DNA from: Dendrophyllia cribrosa
Taxonomy: Eukaryota > Cnidaria > Anthozoa > Scleractinia > Dendrophylliidae
Direction: 5' to 3'
Assembly (NCBI GenBank): GCA_024195265.1
Contig: JAJLRJ010000008.1
Location: 42,924,873 to 42,988,872, forward strand
Length of the DNA stretch: 64,000 nucleotides
The position numbers and the translations under genes are program-made. The notes under the pieces were generated by a model. That model was not told the DNA's origin. It saw only the letters and a list, made by a program, of their open reading frames with translations, and did no database searches. Below, piece by piece: positions 10,624-22,529 of the stretch (positions are counted from its first letter, which is position 1; each line of letters begins with the position of its first letter).

Positions 10624-10757
10624 TGTGCAAATAAGAGCCGTATAAAACCTTCCATGCAAATAAGAGCCGTATAAGAAGACCTGCCATGCAATTAAGAGCC
10701 GTATACTGAAGACCTGCCATGCAAATAAGAGACATATAAGACCTGCCGTGCATTCAA
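10624..10757 (+). repeat. Tandem repeat with octamer (ATGCAAAT-like) motifs
   Basis: Four to five units of about 29-33 bp with consensus TGCAAATAAGAGCCGTATAA then GACCTGCCA. Two units contain a perfect ATGCAAAT, the POU/octamer consensus; others vary by a base (GTGCAAAT, ATGCAATT). The array lies about 1.1 kb upstream of the receptor gene at 11891. A regulatory role is inference only. Confidence 0.7.
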
Positions 10758-11890
10758 ATAATAATCCCATCAAACCAAACCGCTAGTTAACTTTTATAGT
10801 TTTCAGAGAAAAATGAAAAATGAATCATGACTATAGCGATGGTTTTATCGAAAACGTTTTAAAAATGTCGCGTTTTTTCGTTAAAGAAAGAAAAAAGAAA
10901 GGGAAAACATTAAAAGGGAAAGCGGTACCTTTTAATCGGCCATCGTTACCGCCACCATCTATTGATTTCGGAATCGTTTGAGTTGAGTGGTTTAACACAC
11001 ATATATTTTTTTTAAAAATACTTTTTATAAAACAAAAAAACAAAGGACTGTACGGACATCACCTTTAACTTTTATTAAAAGGAAACATGACCTTGTTCAA
11101 GGGGAAAAGCCCTTTTATATTGGAACGGTTTTCTCTTTAGGGGTCCGGGAATATGTTAAAGCAGATTACATCGAGCAGTATTTATTATTGTACCAAAAGC
11201 ATTGTTTTCGACTGATGAATACAGAAAGAGAAAAAATATATATTATTTTTTAAATGAATTTACTTTGTTGTTGTATTATGTCACTATAGTGACAGAACAA
11301 AGGTCAACAAAATTGCAGCCAGCAAACACAAATACTCTTCGAAAGACAGCTGCCGGCGGCTAAATGTTTAAACTTCGCTTGGCTTATGTAAAGTTTTCGA
11401 TTCTTCACTCCCGTGGTTTCATTTTCAACTTTATAAAGTAATACCGAGAAAACAGCGGTGCGCCAAAAAAACCTCGCCAGCTTTGATTGGGATGATAAAA
11501 GAAACTTCAAGTTATAGATAATCCACGCAGGTACATCTTTATTCAATTTAATTTCATCGACATCGACCGAGCAAGAAATGCTATTTTCACTGTGTTATTA
11601 ACACTTGCTGACCTGAAAGGCTTGGGAATACAGTTTGGATTTTTCTTCACTTAGTGATGAAACAATTGCCGAAAGGATTCGATTCAAGGACGTTTCGCTG
11701 GCGTTTAATTAAGTTATTGGGCCGTGTCGTTTTGTAAAAGGAATCACCTCACTGGTGCCAAATTGACGGCTTTTCAAGAAAAGAAAATTCAACCTTCCGA
11801 TATCAAACACTTCAAAATCAGTAAACCCACAGATAGGTGCGTTCTGGACGCGTTTCGACAGAAGATAAACCGTGACACTAATTCTGTAAA

Positions 11891-12877
11891 ATGGCATTGA
11901 TTATTCATCTCGCAAGTGCGATTTGTCTGTCCGTTCTCTCTGTTACCACAGTTACAAGTAATCTTCTTCTTCTAGTTGCTATTTGGAAAGATCCGCTGAA
12001 ATGTTTCACAACCCCGACGACAAGCTTCATCGTTGTAATCAGCATCGCAGATCTTCTGACCGCGCTCACGACGGAACCTTTTTTTGCCGTGTATTACTTT
12101 ATGGTTTATTTCCAAGGAGTCGAGGCAATCACCAGCGTTTTATCTAAGCTTTTTACTGCAGGAAGTATCATTTCTACTGTGGCTATCAGTTACTCTTTTC
12201 TGATTGTGTTAGCTCTCTCGTGGTCCCAATATGTCGCCTTGAAATGTCCACACAATTTCAAAAGAATCGTGACAAAGAGGAACGCGTTGATCTTCATTTT
12301 ACTCAGTCTGTTGTACTTACTCTGTTTCACATCTCTGCAGTTCACGGGAATGGATCAATACATTTTTCTCAAACTGAGCCTGGCTGTAAACACCACGTTT
12401 CTCTCGGTGAATTTAATGGTGATTTTGCTGCTATTGAATATAGAATTTCGACGCCATGTAAGGCGAGGGCGCGCCTTCGAAGTTCCGCTTGACAGCTCTT
12501 CACCAAACGCAAAACCCAAACGTAGATCTCGCCGTGAAAATCTTCAACAACAATTTACAGCAGTTGCGATGTACTTGGCAGCTATCCTTCTTCTGTCGGC
12601 TTTACCTCATGTCATAATCGCGCAAATATTTCTTTACTCATCTGACCTGTCTCCGCAAGCCGTACAAAGCTTTCAGATCGCTCTCCAAATCTCCGATCTG
12701 CTGCTGTTTCTTAAAGTGTGCCTTGATACCTTTGTTTATGCGTGGCGTCTGCCCACATATCGCCGAACGATCAAGATGCTCTTTTTCCGTCGGCAAATCT
12801 GTGGAAATTGGTGCGTGAATGATAAAAATGATGACTGCTCTACTGACTTATCACCTACTATGCAACATAGGGCTTGA
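11891..12877 (+). CDS. Single-exon rhodopsin-like GPCR, subtype A1
   Basis: A 328-residue intronless receptor predicted to sit in the plasma membrane with seven helices (about 8-32, 44-70, 86-115, 130-152, 160-183, 222-248, 263-287). The TM1 Asn is N24 in SNLLLLVAIW. The TM2 Asp is D54 in SIADLL. The DRY position reads S112-Q113-Y114. The TM6 Pro is P239. The NPxxY position reads D279-T-F-V-Y283, followed by a basic helix 8 (WRLPTYRRTI). No cysteine stands at the top of TM3 or in the short second extracellular loop, so the usual disulfide is missing. Loop 3 is basic. The N-terminus is very short. The start is the ATG of MALIIHLASA, where the match to the paralog at 16883 begins. The ligand is unknown. 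Upstream bases (CGTTTCGACA) are also shared with that paralog, which suggests related leaders. Confidence 0.88.
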   Translation: MALIIHLASAICLSVLSVTTVTSNLLLLVAIWKDPLKCFTTPTTSFIVVISIADLLTALTTEPFFAVYYFMVYFQGVEAITSVLSKLFTAGSIISTVAISYSFLIVLALSWSQYVALKCPHNFKRIVTKRNALIFILLSLLYLLCFTSLQFTGMDQYIFLKLSLAVNTTFLSVNLMVILLLLNIEFRRHVRRGRAFEVPLDSSSPNAKPKRRSRRENLQQQFTAVAMYLAAILLLSALPHVIIAQIFLYSSDLSPQAVQSFQIALQISDLLLFLKVCLDTFVYAWRLPTYRRTIKMLFFRRQICGNWCVNDKNDDCSTDLSPTMQHRA

Positions 12878-15061
12878 GGCGGGACCTTAACTTTGGGAAT
12901 GTTTTCCACAGGAGTGGAGTAAATTTAGACTCCTTCTGGTGTTGTCGCACAACAAATTTTAATGTTCAGTTTGTCTTTTCGGTATTTAAGAATCTAGCTC
13001 ACGATCAGGGGTAAACTAAAATTTCCAATGAAAAATCAAATCGATCGGTCAAAACACGTTTTCGTCAAAACGGGTCAAGAGTTTAAAACAACTTCCTCTC
13101 CTTAATTTTCTTTAAGAGCGCTTGTCGAAGCTTAAGCATAATTATTGATTTTCCTTTGTGCTATTTGGATAATTTGACAACTATCCTTCAAATAGCTGCG
13201 TATTACGATTTTAAAACAATTGACCTGATTGACAAGAATGAGTTGATGCTTTCTAGAAAACACATCTAAATGCTTCAATGTTAGTCTGGTTTTTCTTGAT
13301 TATTTTCATTTCACGGCATCATGCATCATTCGGCGTTAAAGGCAAGGAGAAAATTAACACCTTTTTAAAGTGTTTTCTTATTAAAAGTTCACATAATTTT
13401 AAACATTTCAGCCCATCTAATTGCTTTCTTCGGTACGTTTGAGTTTGGACAAACAAATGATTTTATAGCGTCTTTGTGCGGCCTTGCCGCAATGTTCCTT
13501 TCACGGGAATTCGCATTTGAGAAATACAAGCGGAAAAAAAGAAGTAATAGTTACTGCGATTTTAGTTCATAAATTTCATGTTCATCCTTTATATTTTAGC
13601 GATGTTTTGTTTTCAAACGTCTGCTGTCCAAATATTTGTTTTAAATTTTACGAAAATAGACGTTTATTTAAAGTAGGTCCGTAACGCGTACACAGTTGAA
13701 ACCTTGCGCGATCTATATTCGTTAGACTGCTAGCAGTCCTTCTCTGGATAGTCGAGCGGGCGAGAAAATACGCGATCGACGACCGACAGAGCGGCGAGCG
13801 AGCGAAAAGTAATGCGATCCGAGGGGGCTTTGAGGAACAGGACAAAATTCAGTGGATTCATGTGAGAGACGAGTTGAAAAGGAATTTTCGCCCCGTTTTA
13901 CCATTTCGTATGCGACGCAAACCACAGTCCGCTTTTTCTTCAGGTAGTAGTTCAATTACACTAGCCATCACTGGCCTCGCGTACCAAGAAATTTGTTAGT
14001 CTCTTTAGAGTTTGTTCACCACCGAAGGAAGTTAACTCCAGATCTTCCCGAAGGTCGCACCCATCTCCAAACCGGCATGCAACTGTACGGTCTGCCTTGG
14101 GGACTATTTATCTCTACCATGCTTTCTAACGAACGACATGTGAAGTTCAGCCGAATTTGAGCACAAAACCAATGATCGAAGGTTTTATATGTGATTGATA
14201 CGATCATGCGCTCGTGTGACTCCTCTGAACCAGTCTTACTTTCCCGACAAGAGCTAACTCTCCACCAAAAATAAATGAAATCGAAGAAACTAATTTTTTT
14301 CAAATTCTCCTTCGATATGATACGATCAAAAAAAATATCCACGGACGGATGTAACACATCTTCCACAACAACGGCCAGAGGCGTTCTCAGGGAAGGGTTT
14401 CATGGGTTCTGGAACACCCCTTTTTGAGAACGATTAATGATAATTGAGAACAGAATCCTTACAAAAAATATCGAGCATGGGGCAGACTATTTCGATTTAA
14501 AAACGAGAAACGGGAAGTTGATGCTATTTTAGGCAGCTGACACGTCACTTTAAGAAATTTTTCCTTCTCGAAAGTGACATGCACATGCGTTTTGAATACC
14601 TATGTAACTGAACAATCTCGAGTGACTTATTTCGGACGAGATGAAATCTCCCTTTCAAAAGGGCTGGAGTTTACCCCTGACGGCATTATAGCGGTTTAAT
14701 TTTAGGTTCTACCTTAAATATTCTTCGCAAATTCCATGTTCAAAGATAGAAAACAAGTCCATGGAGGGAACATATATAGGGAGGGGAAAAACATGAGGTA
14801 CGACCATTTTATATCTATATATATACTTTTGTCTTAGTTTGATCGATTTAGAAACGAGAACCGTTGTAATTTAAAATATTTGCTTCTCAGTAATATAAAC
14901 GTTTCTATGCTTTTGAGACGAAAATCCTCTACCAAAAGCAAATGAAGAAATCGCTTAGTAATAAATTTGATAAAACATCACTTCTGGTGTTGTTGTGTTT
15001 GCTTAGGAGGTTTGTTGGAAGTTTTTATTCTTCTCAATCCTATCACCGCTGCGTACAGTTA
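12878..15061. other. Intergenic, no gene recognised
   Basis: 3' flank of the receptor gene and unassigned sequence. Frames such as 14016-14366 (-) have no recognisable domain. A CRE, tRNA or other RNA was not seen. A GACTGCTAGCAGTC-like palindrome occurs near 13725. Confidence 0.4.
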
Positions 15062-15369
15062 CTTTAGCAATAACTGACCGTCCAAAATCACTCAAATGAG
15101 GGGAAGCACCATTTACGACGGTCTGGCCGATCAGCACAGACGCAGACAAACCAATGAAACTACCAGAGCGCAAAGCAAATACATGTAGCCGGCGCCAAAA
15201 GCGGGAAAACGCATGCAAGCAAGTCACGATTGGTTTTGTCTTTAACTTCTGATTGGTTAAGTACTGAAGTGGTGGAAGGTTTTTTCAGCCAATCACAAAG
15301 CGTAGCAATGCCAAACCAAAGCAATCGCGAAATTACTTTCGACACTCAATTGAACTTAAAACCGCTCTA
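15062..15369. mobile_element. MITE family X (GAGCAGTTTTCAATTG ends), copy 1, degraded
   Basis: Right end and interior (GATTGGTTTTG, TAGCCAATCACAAAGCG-like, AATTACTTTCGACACTCAAT) match the well-preserved copy at 44451-44735. The left end is too diverged to place. The interior is rich in CCAAT/ATTGG words. Confidence 0.65.
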
Positions 15370-16882
15370 TTGCTACAAAATAGTCCTCTGTTATCGCCAA
15401 CAAATAGTCTAGGGTAAAGATGGCCTGCTCGAGACGTTCAGATAGTGGGAACAAAGGCGCGCGAAGGAATAATATTGCGAGTGATGACGGAGGGGGGTAG
15501 GCACGAATGAGAGCGAGTGACCTCCGGCGTCCTCAATTTTTTCCCATCTCCCCCGTCTCCCCTTGCCAGTTTCCCCGCACGTTCGCGCTCCGGTTTTAGC
15601 TGCCTCTCCCCCACAAACTTAACGCCTAGAACGCGTTAGACTCAAGAACGCTTTGCAGACAGTTGAGTATTACTAAAAAGAAGTAAACACAAAATCAATA
15701 ACCGTATAGAGAACTGTACGCTCAGGACGCCTACTGTTAGTAATAAATTGTAATAACGCAGCAATTTTCAACGTCAGTCGCAATTAGAAATTGTAATAAC
15801 TTGTTGTAAAATTCGACAGGTCAACATTTTGCGATGTGAATTTGTTTCATATACTATAGTCAAGTTATTTTTAAACAATTTATTAAAAAAATTGTCATTT
15901 TGTAAGCCAGCCCTGCTTTCATCAGTCACGCTTTATTTTTGACACATACTGATAAGGGGACAGTGGCATCATTTTTAGTTTCACTTTAAAGAAAGCCCAA
16001 AAGACATATTTATATCAGTGAAAACCCAACAATAATGGTCCATTATGGTCTGTCTTAGTACTAGACAGTGCTTTAAGAGTGAAAATAAGTGTCTTGGACC
16101 GAAGACGGCCAGGATGGAAGTGGATTTCAACTTGAAAACATTGGGCCAACTGTTACAAGTTTTCCACCTTGTGCCTTGGCAAGCTCGCTAAAACTAAGAC
16201 TACGGTTGATTCTCTCTTCGAAAATTCGCTTTACACTTCCTCTTTCGTGTATGACAAACGTACTTTGTTTTAATTTTGGGGAGTTTAAACCCCCAAAAAC
16301 GTCAAAATCACCATGAGATACCTCCTTTTATTAAGGACTAAATAATTAATAACTTTTTCCTGTAGTTGATTAAAAAAAACACTTAAGATGAGTTATGATA
16401 GGGCGTTTGTGGCGTATTAACTCCAGTTATAAATCTAGTTAGTAGATCGATCACGTTTGAAGGCCATTATTGCTCGATCAAGAGTTCAAGTGCTTTATGC
16501 CAATTAACATCACATTTACCAGTTAATTTACAATTTATTGTAGAATGGTAGAATGCAATGGTGTGTGATTTGCGACATTTCGGCTTATTAAAAATGACGA
16601 CAGGTGTATTTGAAAAAAATATTTCTAAGTGAATATTTTAAGCACAAACTTTATGATTACAAAAAATGTCAATGGGTTAATAAATTTGCGACAGCTCGGC
16701 TTATTACAAATTACAACATGCTGTTTTTACAATTTACGACAGCGTTGAGCATTAAAAATTTAGGAAAACTGTGGTTATTAAATTTACAGCAGGTCAGTTA
16801 GTACAGCATTGTTATAAAACTTATAATTTACAACAGTAGATGCGTTTCGACACAGTCAAGAGAAACTCAGTTTCAGTGCAAT
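15370..16882. other. Intergenic upstream of the second receptor
   Basis: No gene recognised. Between 16565 and 16840 there are degenerate repeats of a GCGACAGCTCGGCTTATTA-like unit, each followed by an AAATTACGACAGG-like unit, immediately upstream of the receptor start. Confidence 0.4.
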
Positions 16883-17830
16883 ATGACAAGGATTATTCAT
16901 CTTGCAAGTGCGATTTGCCTGTCGATCCTCTCCGTTACCACAGTTACGAGCAATCTCCTTCTTCTCGTTGCTATTTGGAAAGACCCATTCAATTACTTTA
17001 ATGCACCAAGGACCAGGTTGATCGTGGCTTTAAGCCTGGCGGATCTTTTGACCGCGATCACAACGGAACCTTTCTTCGCGGCTTATTACTTTGGGGTTTA
17101 TTTCCAAGGCGTTGAGACAGTCGTTTTAAAAACGCTTTTCATTGCGGGACATATAATATCTACTGTGGCTATTAATTACTCTTTTTTGATGGTCTTGGCT
17201 TTATCGTGGTCTCAATATATCGCCATGAAATGTCCACACAGTTTCAAAAGAATCGTGACAAAGAGGAACGCGTTAATATTTCTTTTACTGAGTCTGGCGT
17301 ACTTACTCTGTTTCACATCTTTGCAGTTCACGGGAATGGATAAAAATATTTTTCTTAAAGTTAGCCTGGCTGTTAATTCCACGTTTCTGTCAGTCAATTT
17401 GATGGTGATTTTGTTGCTACTGAACATCGAGTTCCGACGCCTTATTAATCGAAAGCACGCGTCCGAAAATAGTATTCAGAGCATTTCAGCTGACATCTCT
17501 TCGTCGTTGAACGCAAGACCCAAACGAAAAAGTTGCCTTGAAAAACTCCAAAACCAGTTCACAGTAGTTGCGATGTATCTGTCAACTATCCTTCTACTTT
17601 CAGCCTTGCCTCACGTCATAACAGCCCACATATATATTTACTGGGGAACCAAGTTATCTCCGCAAGCCGTTCTAAATTTTGAGATCGCTCTCCAAATCAC
17701 GGATCTGCTGCTGTTTCTCAAAGTATGCCTGGACACTTTTGTTTATGTGTGGCGCCTGCCTATATATCGCCGAACGATCAAGATGCTGTTATTCCGCCGA
17801 CGGAAATTATATTCGGAACAACAATGTTGA
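16883..17830 (+). CDS. Single-exon rhodopsin-like GPCR, subtype A2
   Basis: A 315-residue intronless receptor, clearly paralogous to the one at 11891: the first 32 residues and the stretches around TM4, TM5 and TM7 are nearly identical. Features: N24 in TM1, D54 in SLADLL of TM2, S110-Q111-Y112 at the DRY position, P243 in TM6, and D284-T-F-V-Y288 for NPxxY. It lacks the TM3/loop-2 disulfide cysteines. Loop 3 differs and is longer (about 187-220) with several serines. The C-terminus is short and basic, ending SEQQC. The start at MTRIIHLASA aligns with its paralog. A tandem duplication about 4 kb from the first gene is the simplest origin. The signalling partner and ligand are unknown. Confidence 0.88.
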   Translation: MTRIIHLASAICLSILSVTTVTSNLLLLVAIWKDPFNYFNAPRTRLIVALSLADLLTAITTEPFFAAYYFGVYFQGVETVVLKTLFIAGHIISTVAINYSFLMVLALSWSQYIAMKCPHSFKRIVTKRNALIFLLLSLAYLLCFTSLQFTGMDKNIFLKVSLAVNSTFLSVNLMVILLLLNIEFRRLINRKHASENSIQSISADISSSLNARPKRKSCLEKLQNQFTVVAMYLSTILLLSALPHVITAHIYIYWGTKLSPQAVLNFEIALQITDLLLFLKVCLDTFVYVWRLPIYRRTIKMLLFRRRKLYSEQQC

Positions 17831-18228
17831 CCGTTTTAAATAGCAGTGGTAGATTCTGACTCCCTCTTTTAAAAGAGCCTTATTGGGCGGGGGGTGGGGG
17901 GTTACCATGTACTTATCATTAGGTAACCGCCCCGCCTTGCCAAGTCAGGTTGGCCATTTTGAATAATTCAGGACCTCTTGCATTCAGAGGAGGTCACCCT
18001 GATTTGCAGACGCTTTTGCAAGATTTGAAGTCTTTGGATCCAGAATAGACTTCTTAACATCACGAGTGCAAACTGAGGCGTTTGTTAAAGTTTGGAAGAA
18101 ATATGTTTTACCGCAGAACAGGTTCTTTTTGTTGTTGTGTTGTCCTAAATCAAAACTCGTCGAAAAAGTTCGCTGCGAATTGAAGTTATTGCGGCAACGT
18201 CCATATCATTAATGCAACCATAAACACA
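17831..18228 (+). other. Intergenic with candidate 5'-UTR splice acceptor
   Basis: Includes a G run at about 17887-17900. A TGATTTGCAG|A acceptor-like site ends at 18009, 219 bp before the next receptor start. The paralog at 28473 has a very similar TTATTTGCAG|A ending at 28296. This suggests a 5'-UTR intron in both genes (inference). Confidence 0.4.
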
Positions 18229-19323
18229 ATGAATGCTACAAACAGTTCTACTTCCCCTGTTTCAGACGATGGTTTCGACATAATAGGGGTTCTTCTATTA
18301 GTCATTGGCTCCCTAGCTGTTTCGACCGTTGTGAGCAATGGAATGTTTCTGTGGACTTTTTACAAAGATCCCCTGAAATGTCTGCGAACGCCATCTGCGA
18401 TTTTCATCGCTGGTTTATCGAGCGCTAATTTTCTCACTGGCCTGATAGTGGAGCCTGCTTATATCGGCATGATAATGTTGTCAGTCCTTCACGAAAGAAA
18501 CGTCCTCGATGTTGGGAGATTCTATCGATTTACGGAAGTTTTCAGTTTGGTCACAATGACCAGCTCCTTTCTGATCATGTTGGCTCTGGGAATAGTGCAG
18601 TATTTGTTGATCAAGCACCCCAGAGTTTACCAAAAAGCTGTCAGTCCGAGATCAGCGGTGATTGGAGTGGTTTTCATCTTCATTTATTCAATCTTCTTTG
18701 CCGTGTTGCCTGATATCACTGGCGCCGACAAATATTTTCTTTTTTTTGTTGACCTTTTTATCCATGACACTCTGTTGACAATAGTCCTTGTTATTCTTTA
18801 CATCATGATATACCGTGCATTTCGCAAGCTGGCTCAACGGCATCGCGATGCAGAACTTGGAGACAATGCCGAAGGACAAGAGCCTTCTGTCGCGCAGACA
18901 GAGTCCGAGCAACAGCGTCGCCAGGCAGAAAAGGACTTTGTTTATGGAACAATCATTTTGACAGCTGTTCTGATAATAACAGTTTGGCCTTTCTGCATAG
19001 CTAGTTTCCTTATATTGTTTCATGAAGCCTCAGAGGGAACTCTTTTTGCAGTGGTGACCACATATTTCATCTTTCTGTGGAAATTCACAGTGGATCCATT
19101 TGTATTTGCATGGCGTCTAAGGAAGTACAGAAAGTCATTGGTGTTGGTTATGCAAAGAACCTGTCCATGCAGCAAGCCATCATCGGGACTAGGAGCCACA
19201 TACCAAAGACAGGGTTCTAGAATGGCTGTTCCTCAGTCAGAGACTGATGATGATGATGATGATGTGCAGGTGACCGTTGTAGATGGCAGTGGCCAAACAC
19301 AGCCACAGGTTGCTGTTGTGTAA
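18229..19323 (+). CDS. Single-exon rhodopsin-like GPCR, subtype B1
   Basis: A 364-residue intronless seven-helix receptor. The N-terminus has N-glycosylation sequons at N2 and N5. TM1 contains VVSNGMF (N37). TM2 carries N67 where class A receptors have Asp (SSANFLTGL). The DRY position reads V123-Q124-Y125 (IVQYLLIKHPRVY). TM6 has W253-P254. The NPxxY position reads D289-P-F-V-F293, then helix 8 WRLRKYRKSL. Loop 3 is long and charged (about 200-236). The tail has C312/C314, possible palmitoylation sites, an acidic Asp stretch (340-345) and a hydrophobic C-terminus. Loop 1 (KDPLKC) is shared with the subtype A receptors upstream, so all four belong to one family. It is most similar to the gene at 28473. 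The ligand is unknown. Confidence 0.88.
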   Translation: MNATNSSTSPVSDDGFDIIGVLLLVIGSLAVSTVVSNGMFLWTFYKDPLKCLRTPSAIFIAGLSSANFLTGLIVEPAYIGMIMLSVLHERNVLDVGRFYRFTEVFSLVTMTSSFLIMLALGIVQYLLIKHPRVYQKAVSPRSAVIGVVFIFIYSIFFAVLPDITGADKYFLFFVDLFIHDTLLTIVLVILYIMIYRAFRKLAQRHRDAELGDNAEGQEPSVAQTESEQQRRQAEKDFVYGTIILTAVLIITVWPFCIASFLILFHEASEGTLFAVVTTYFIFLWKFTVDPFVFAWRLRKYRKSLVLVMQRTCPCSKPSSGLGATYQRQGSRMAVPQSETDDDDDDVQVTVVDGSGQTQPQVAVV

Positions 19324-19439
19324 TCATATCCTAGTGGGAAAGAGGGGTGGTCCATAATTACAGTATTTACATGAAAAAGCACCACCCCTGAATAAGTGCT
19401 GCACATAACAACCTCCTTGTTCCTAATATTCTTGGTTTG

Positions 19440-20059
19440 TGCCCTAATCTATAGAACAAATTGCCAAATGACAATTAAGTGTAGTTCTAGTGGTGGAACT
19501 TTTAAGCACAAACTCAAGACACACCTTTTTAGATTTATAGCTTATTAATTTTACATATTTTAGACATATTATTGCATACCTTATGGCATGAAATTTTTGC
19601 GGGATTTAACTTTCAAGAATTTGGCATATTTTTTCAATGATCCACGAAAATAAAATGCCATTAAAATAGACTCCGGCCAAAATAAGTCTGACAATGAATT
19701 TCAATTAGTACTTCATGTAGTATTTTACATGTTTTACCTGGCCCAGTTGGCTTAATTTACACCTTACCATAGCCATTGAATTCTAATCAAAGACTTGGAC
19801 ATGAATTACATACATGTAGTAAAATTAACAAGATAACATATTTCTTTGTTGTTATATTCAAGTAACGTAAGTGAAAAACCTAGTAGATCTGCAAAAATTT
19901 GTTCCAAGTGGAAAAGTCTGAAATCGTGAAAATTTGTTCCCATGAAATGTAAAAATTTGACAACCTGCAATTAAACTCCTGTGACAATTTCATGCCACGG
20001 TAGTGAAGGTTATCATATATCCATGTAGCCTTTGCAATATAAATACCTAAATTATTATT

Positions 20060-20085
<26 letters not shown>
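19440..20085 (+). mobile_element. LINE 3' fragment with ATT tail
   Basis: Around 19490-19545 the + strand reads GGTFKHKLKTHLFRFIAY followed by a stop, the typical C-terminus of a non-LTR retrotransposon ORF2. An A/T-rich 3' UTR follows and ends in an (ATT)n array at about 20050-20085. It is truncated at the 5' side. Confidence 0.6.
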
Positions 20086-20095
<10 letters not shown>

Positions 20096-20351
20096 ATATT
20101 CTTATGTACATAGTTAGTTTTTTATAGTTTCTCAATTTTTAGATTGTAAAATTAATATATATCATTTAAAGCACATTTGGCACATTCTGGAAAATGTGCC
20201 ATATTATCATTATTATTACAAAACAACAAAAATATATTAAGTGCTGCACCCCGCAACAACATATGCAACACTTTTTTTTTACTGTTTTTGCAACACGAAA
20301 ACACTACTTACAAAATATACGATTACTGACAAAACTTACAATACTTAAGAC

Positions 20352-20404
20352 TTAATACAATAAATTAATAAGTAAATAATTTACTTATTAATTTATTGTA
20401 TTAA
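20352..20404. repeat. 53-bp perfect AT palindrome
   Basis: Two 26-nt arms starting TTAATACAATAAATTAATAA, exactly complementary around the single base at 20378. Pure A/T except for C and G at mirrored positions. Confidence 0.8.
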
Positions 20405-20573
20405 TACAATGATTATTAATACATCAGTTGTCCTACAATTAGTTAACACAGTTGTTGTAAGGAAAAATAAAAAAGTCAATAAACAAAGAAGTATAGGGAA
20501 AAGGGCACGGACAGGAGAGATAGTGGCTTACTATCTTAGCTTACTTACAACTCAGATTAAACATTCACAGTAG

Positions 20574-21147
20574 TTAAAGTGCATATGAAGTAAAAAAAGA
20601 ATTTCCTTGGTTTGATAGTGCTTTACTATCTTTATCTAAATTTGTGGGTTTCATCGAAAAGATCCTTCCCATTGTGAAATTATTCGGCTCGAAAGTTTTG
20701 AATTTTCCGCCAGAAAGTGTCTCTATCGAGCGCGCGCGCCAAAGCTATTGTATTACAAGGCTGTGACGTAGAAAATACTTCAACTCACGAGTATCATGGC
20801 GGCAAAGGAGTAGTCTTCGACCTCGGCGACTTTCTGTCTGTCTGACAGAGACTCTGTAGAAGACATAATTTCATCACAGTCTGACATTCTTTTGAAGAAA
20901 TGGAACGAAACACACTGTGAGCATACAAAAGAACGAATCTCAAGTATTTTCGACGTCATCAACACAATGGATATCGACAACTCGTTCCCAGTCTCCAGGA
21001 CACTGATTTCTGCAAATTGTGCTACTTTGGACAGCAAAAAAGAGGCCTTAATTTTTTTTCTGACAAATTTCTTTTATCATTTCGAAATAAAGACATAATA
21101 GCCTCCAAAAAAAGACAAAATAAAAAATTACTTCATATGCACTTTAA
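20574..21147. mobile_element. TTAA-flanked TIR element, copy 1
   Basis: Ends TTAAAGTGCATATGAAG and CTTCATATGCACTTTAA, i.e. 13-bp inverted repeats just inside TTAA at both edges. It is non-autonomous. The overlapping 68- and 85-codon frames on the two strands (20780-21098) have no recognised domain. A related element lies at 22062-22527. Confidence 0.7.
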
Positions 21148-22061
21148 ACATGTTTACATTCTAGGAAGATAAGGAAAAACTCTATAAAGTTAGGCCGTTT
21201 ATAAAACCAAGCAAGCCATTCCACTTTTTTTCGAATGAAGTTTTTGTCCGAGTGCTTTTCTAACAACGCATGGTATTCAATTTGTTGAATCATGCCTTAA
21301 AGCTGTGGGAATGTTTGCTTCATTCTACAGGCGTGAATAAAATAGCATGCAAGAAGAGTACAGAAATCAAGTAGAGATGATGCAGAGGTTTTAGTGTTTA
21401 AGCTTAGTGTTAATACTTTGTTTATTTTGTCATTGTCGGAAAGTAGACCTTGAGTGATTAGCCAGTTTTCCGAGGCTTTTTTGAATCACTTGAGTTCAAG
21501 GGTAGCGATTATCTGATGACAAAGTAGAAACGTAGAACACTATTATCCAATAAGACAACCTGTCTAGGCTGTACTAAACCAGGGCTGTCACTAATTTTTG
21601 AAGTAGCCAGAAACATTAGCCAGGAGAATGATTGAATGGGCGTGATTAAAACTACCTCACGAGGTAGTTTTGATCTAAGCCACACAAAACACATTTGTGC
21701 AAATGTCGTCTCCTTGTTGGGAAGTTGGATGTTGGGAAGGAGGCCTTGGTTGCCCTTCCCCTTTAGTCATTTGTAATCTTGTGACTTATTGCAGAACTGA
21801 CATCTCATGCTCATTCTTCGTAGCTTGATCGACTCAAGTCAAGATGTTATCCTGCCTCCTCCCCATATCCTTTCTACCCTCTTTCTTACTTTTTTATAGT
21901 GCTGTATTTATTGGTTTGTTATTATGGTGTTTTTAATGCCCTCATCTTTTCTGGGCCACATCTAATGAATGTATTATTGTTATTGGATAGTCATGTAGAA
22001 TTAATTAAAGTGGCTATGATCCTTTGCTCTTCAGCCAATATGATTAGTTTATAGATTTAGT
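21148..22061. other. Intergenic, nothing recognised
   Basis: Unassigned sequence between two related TIR elements. No gene, RNA or repeat unit that I can support, apart from a short hairpin ACTACCTCACGAGGTAGT at 21650-21667. Confidence 0.4.
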
Positions 22062-22527
22062 TTAAAGTGCACATGATTTTTTTTTGGTAATCTGAAAAAG
22101 GTGTTTTAAGAATTATTTTGTTGGGAAAATAAGTCACTTGAAGTGGTGGAAACATATTTTGACAAGTGACGCAAGTTGGACATATTAGACAAGGACCTGG
22201 GTTCTAGTGACATCATTAGTGTGTTTACAACTGAGCGCGTCACTCGTTAAATGTGGCTGAAAGCAACACATATTTTAGCCTCGGGTTCGTCCCCTTCTCT
22301 GTTATGTTTTGTTGTGATCGAACAGACAAATGACGTCACAAATACCTTTTTGGCTGTGCTGAAAATGTCACAAATTTCATACCCCGGCAGGAGTTTTCAA
22401 ACTGCTAAAAATAGTGGATTCTCCTGGTGCAAAAGAGAAAAACGATTGAAAATGAAATAAAGGTGATATCAACAACATAAAAGCCTAAAATACAACAAAG
22501 TGAAATTTCACTTCAAGTGCACTGTAA
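22062..22527. mobile_element. TTAA-type TIR element, copy 2
   Basis: The left end TTAAAGTGCACATGA and the right end TCAAGTGCACTGTAA are imperfect complements related to those of 20574-21147. The right TTAA has decayed to GTAA. It contains a perfect TGACGTCA at 22331-22338. Confidence 0.6.
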
Positions 22528-22529
22528 AT

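Noticed and set aside
12220..12492. 90-codon ORF inside the first receptor gene
   Set aside because: A shadow frame of the GPCR coding sequence; likewise the - strand frames at 17212, 18688 and 29195.
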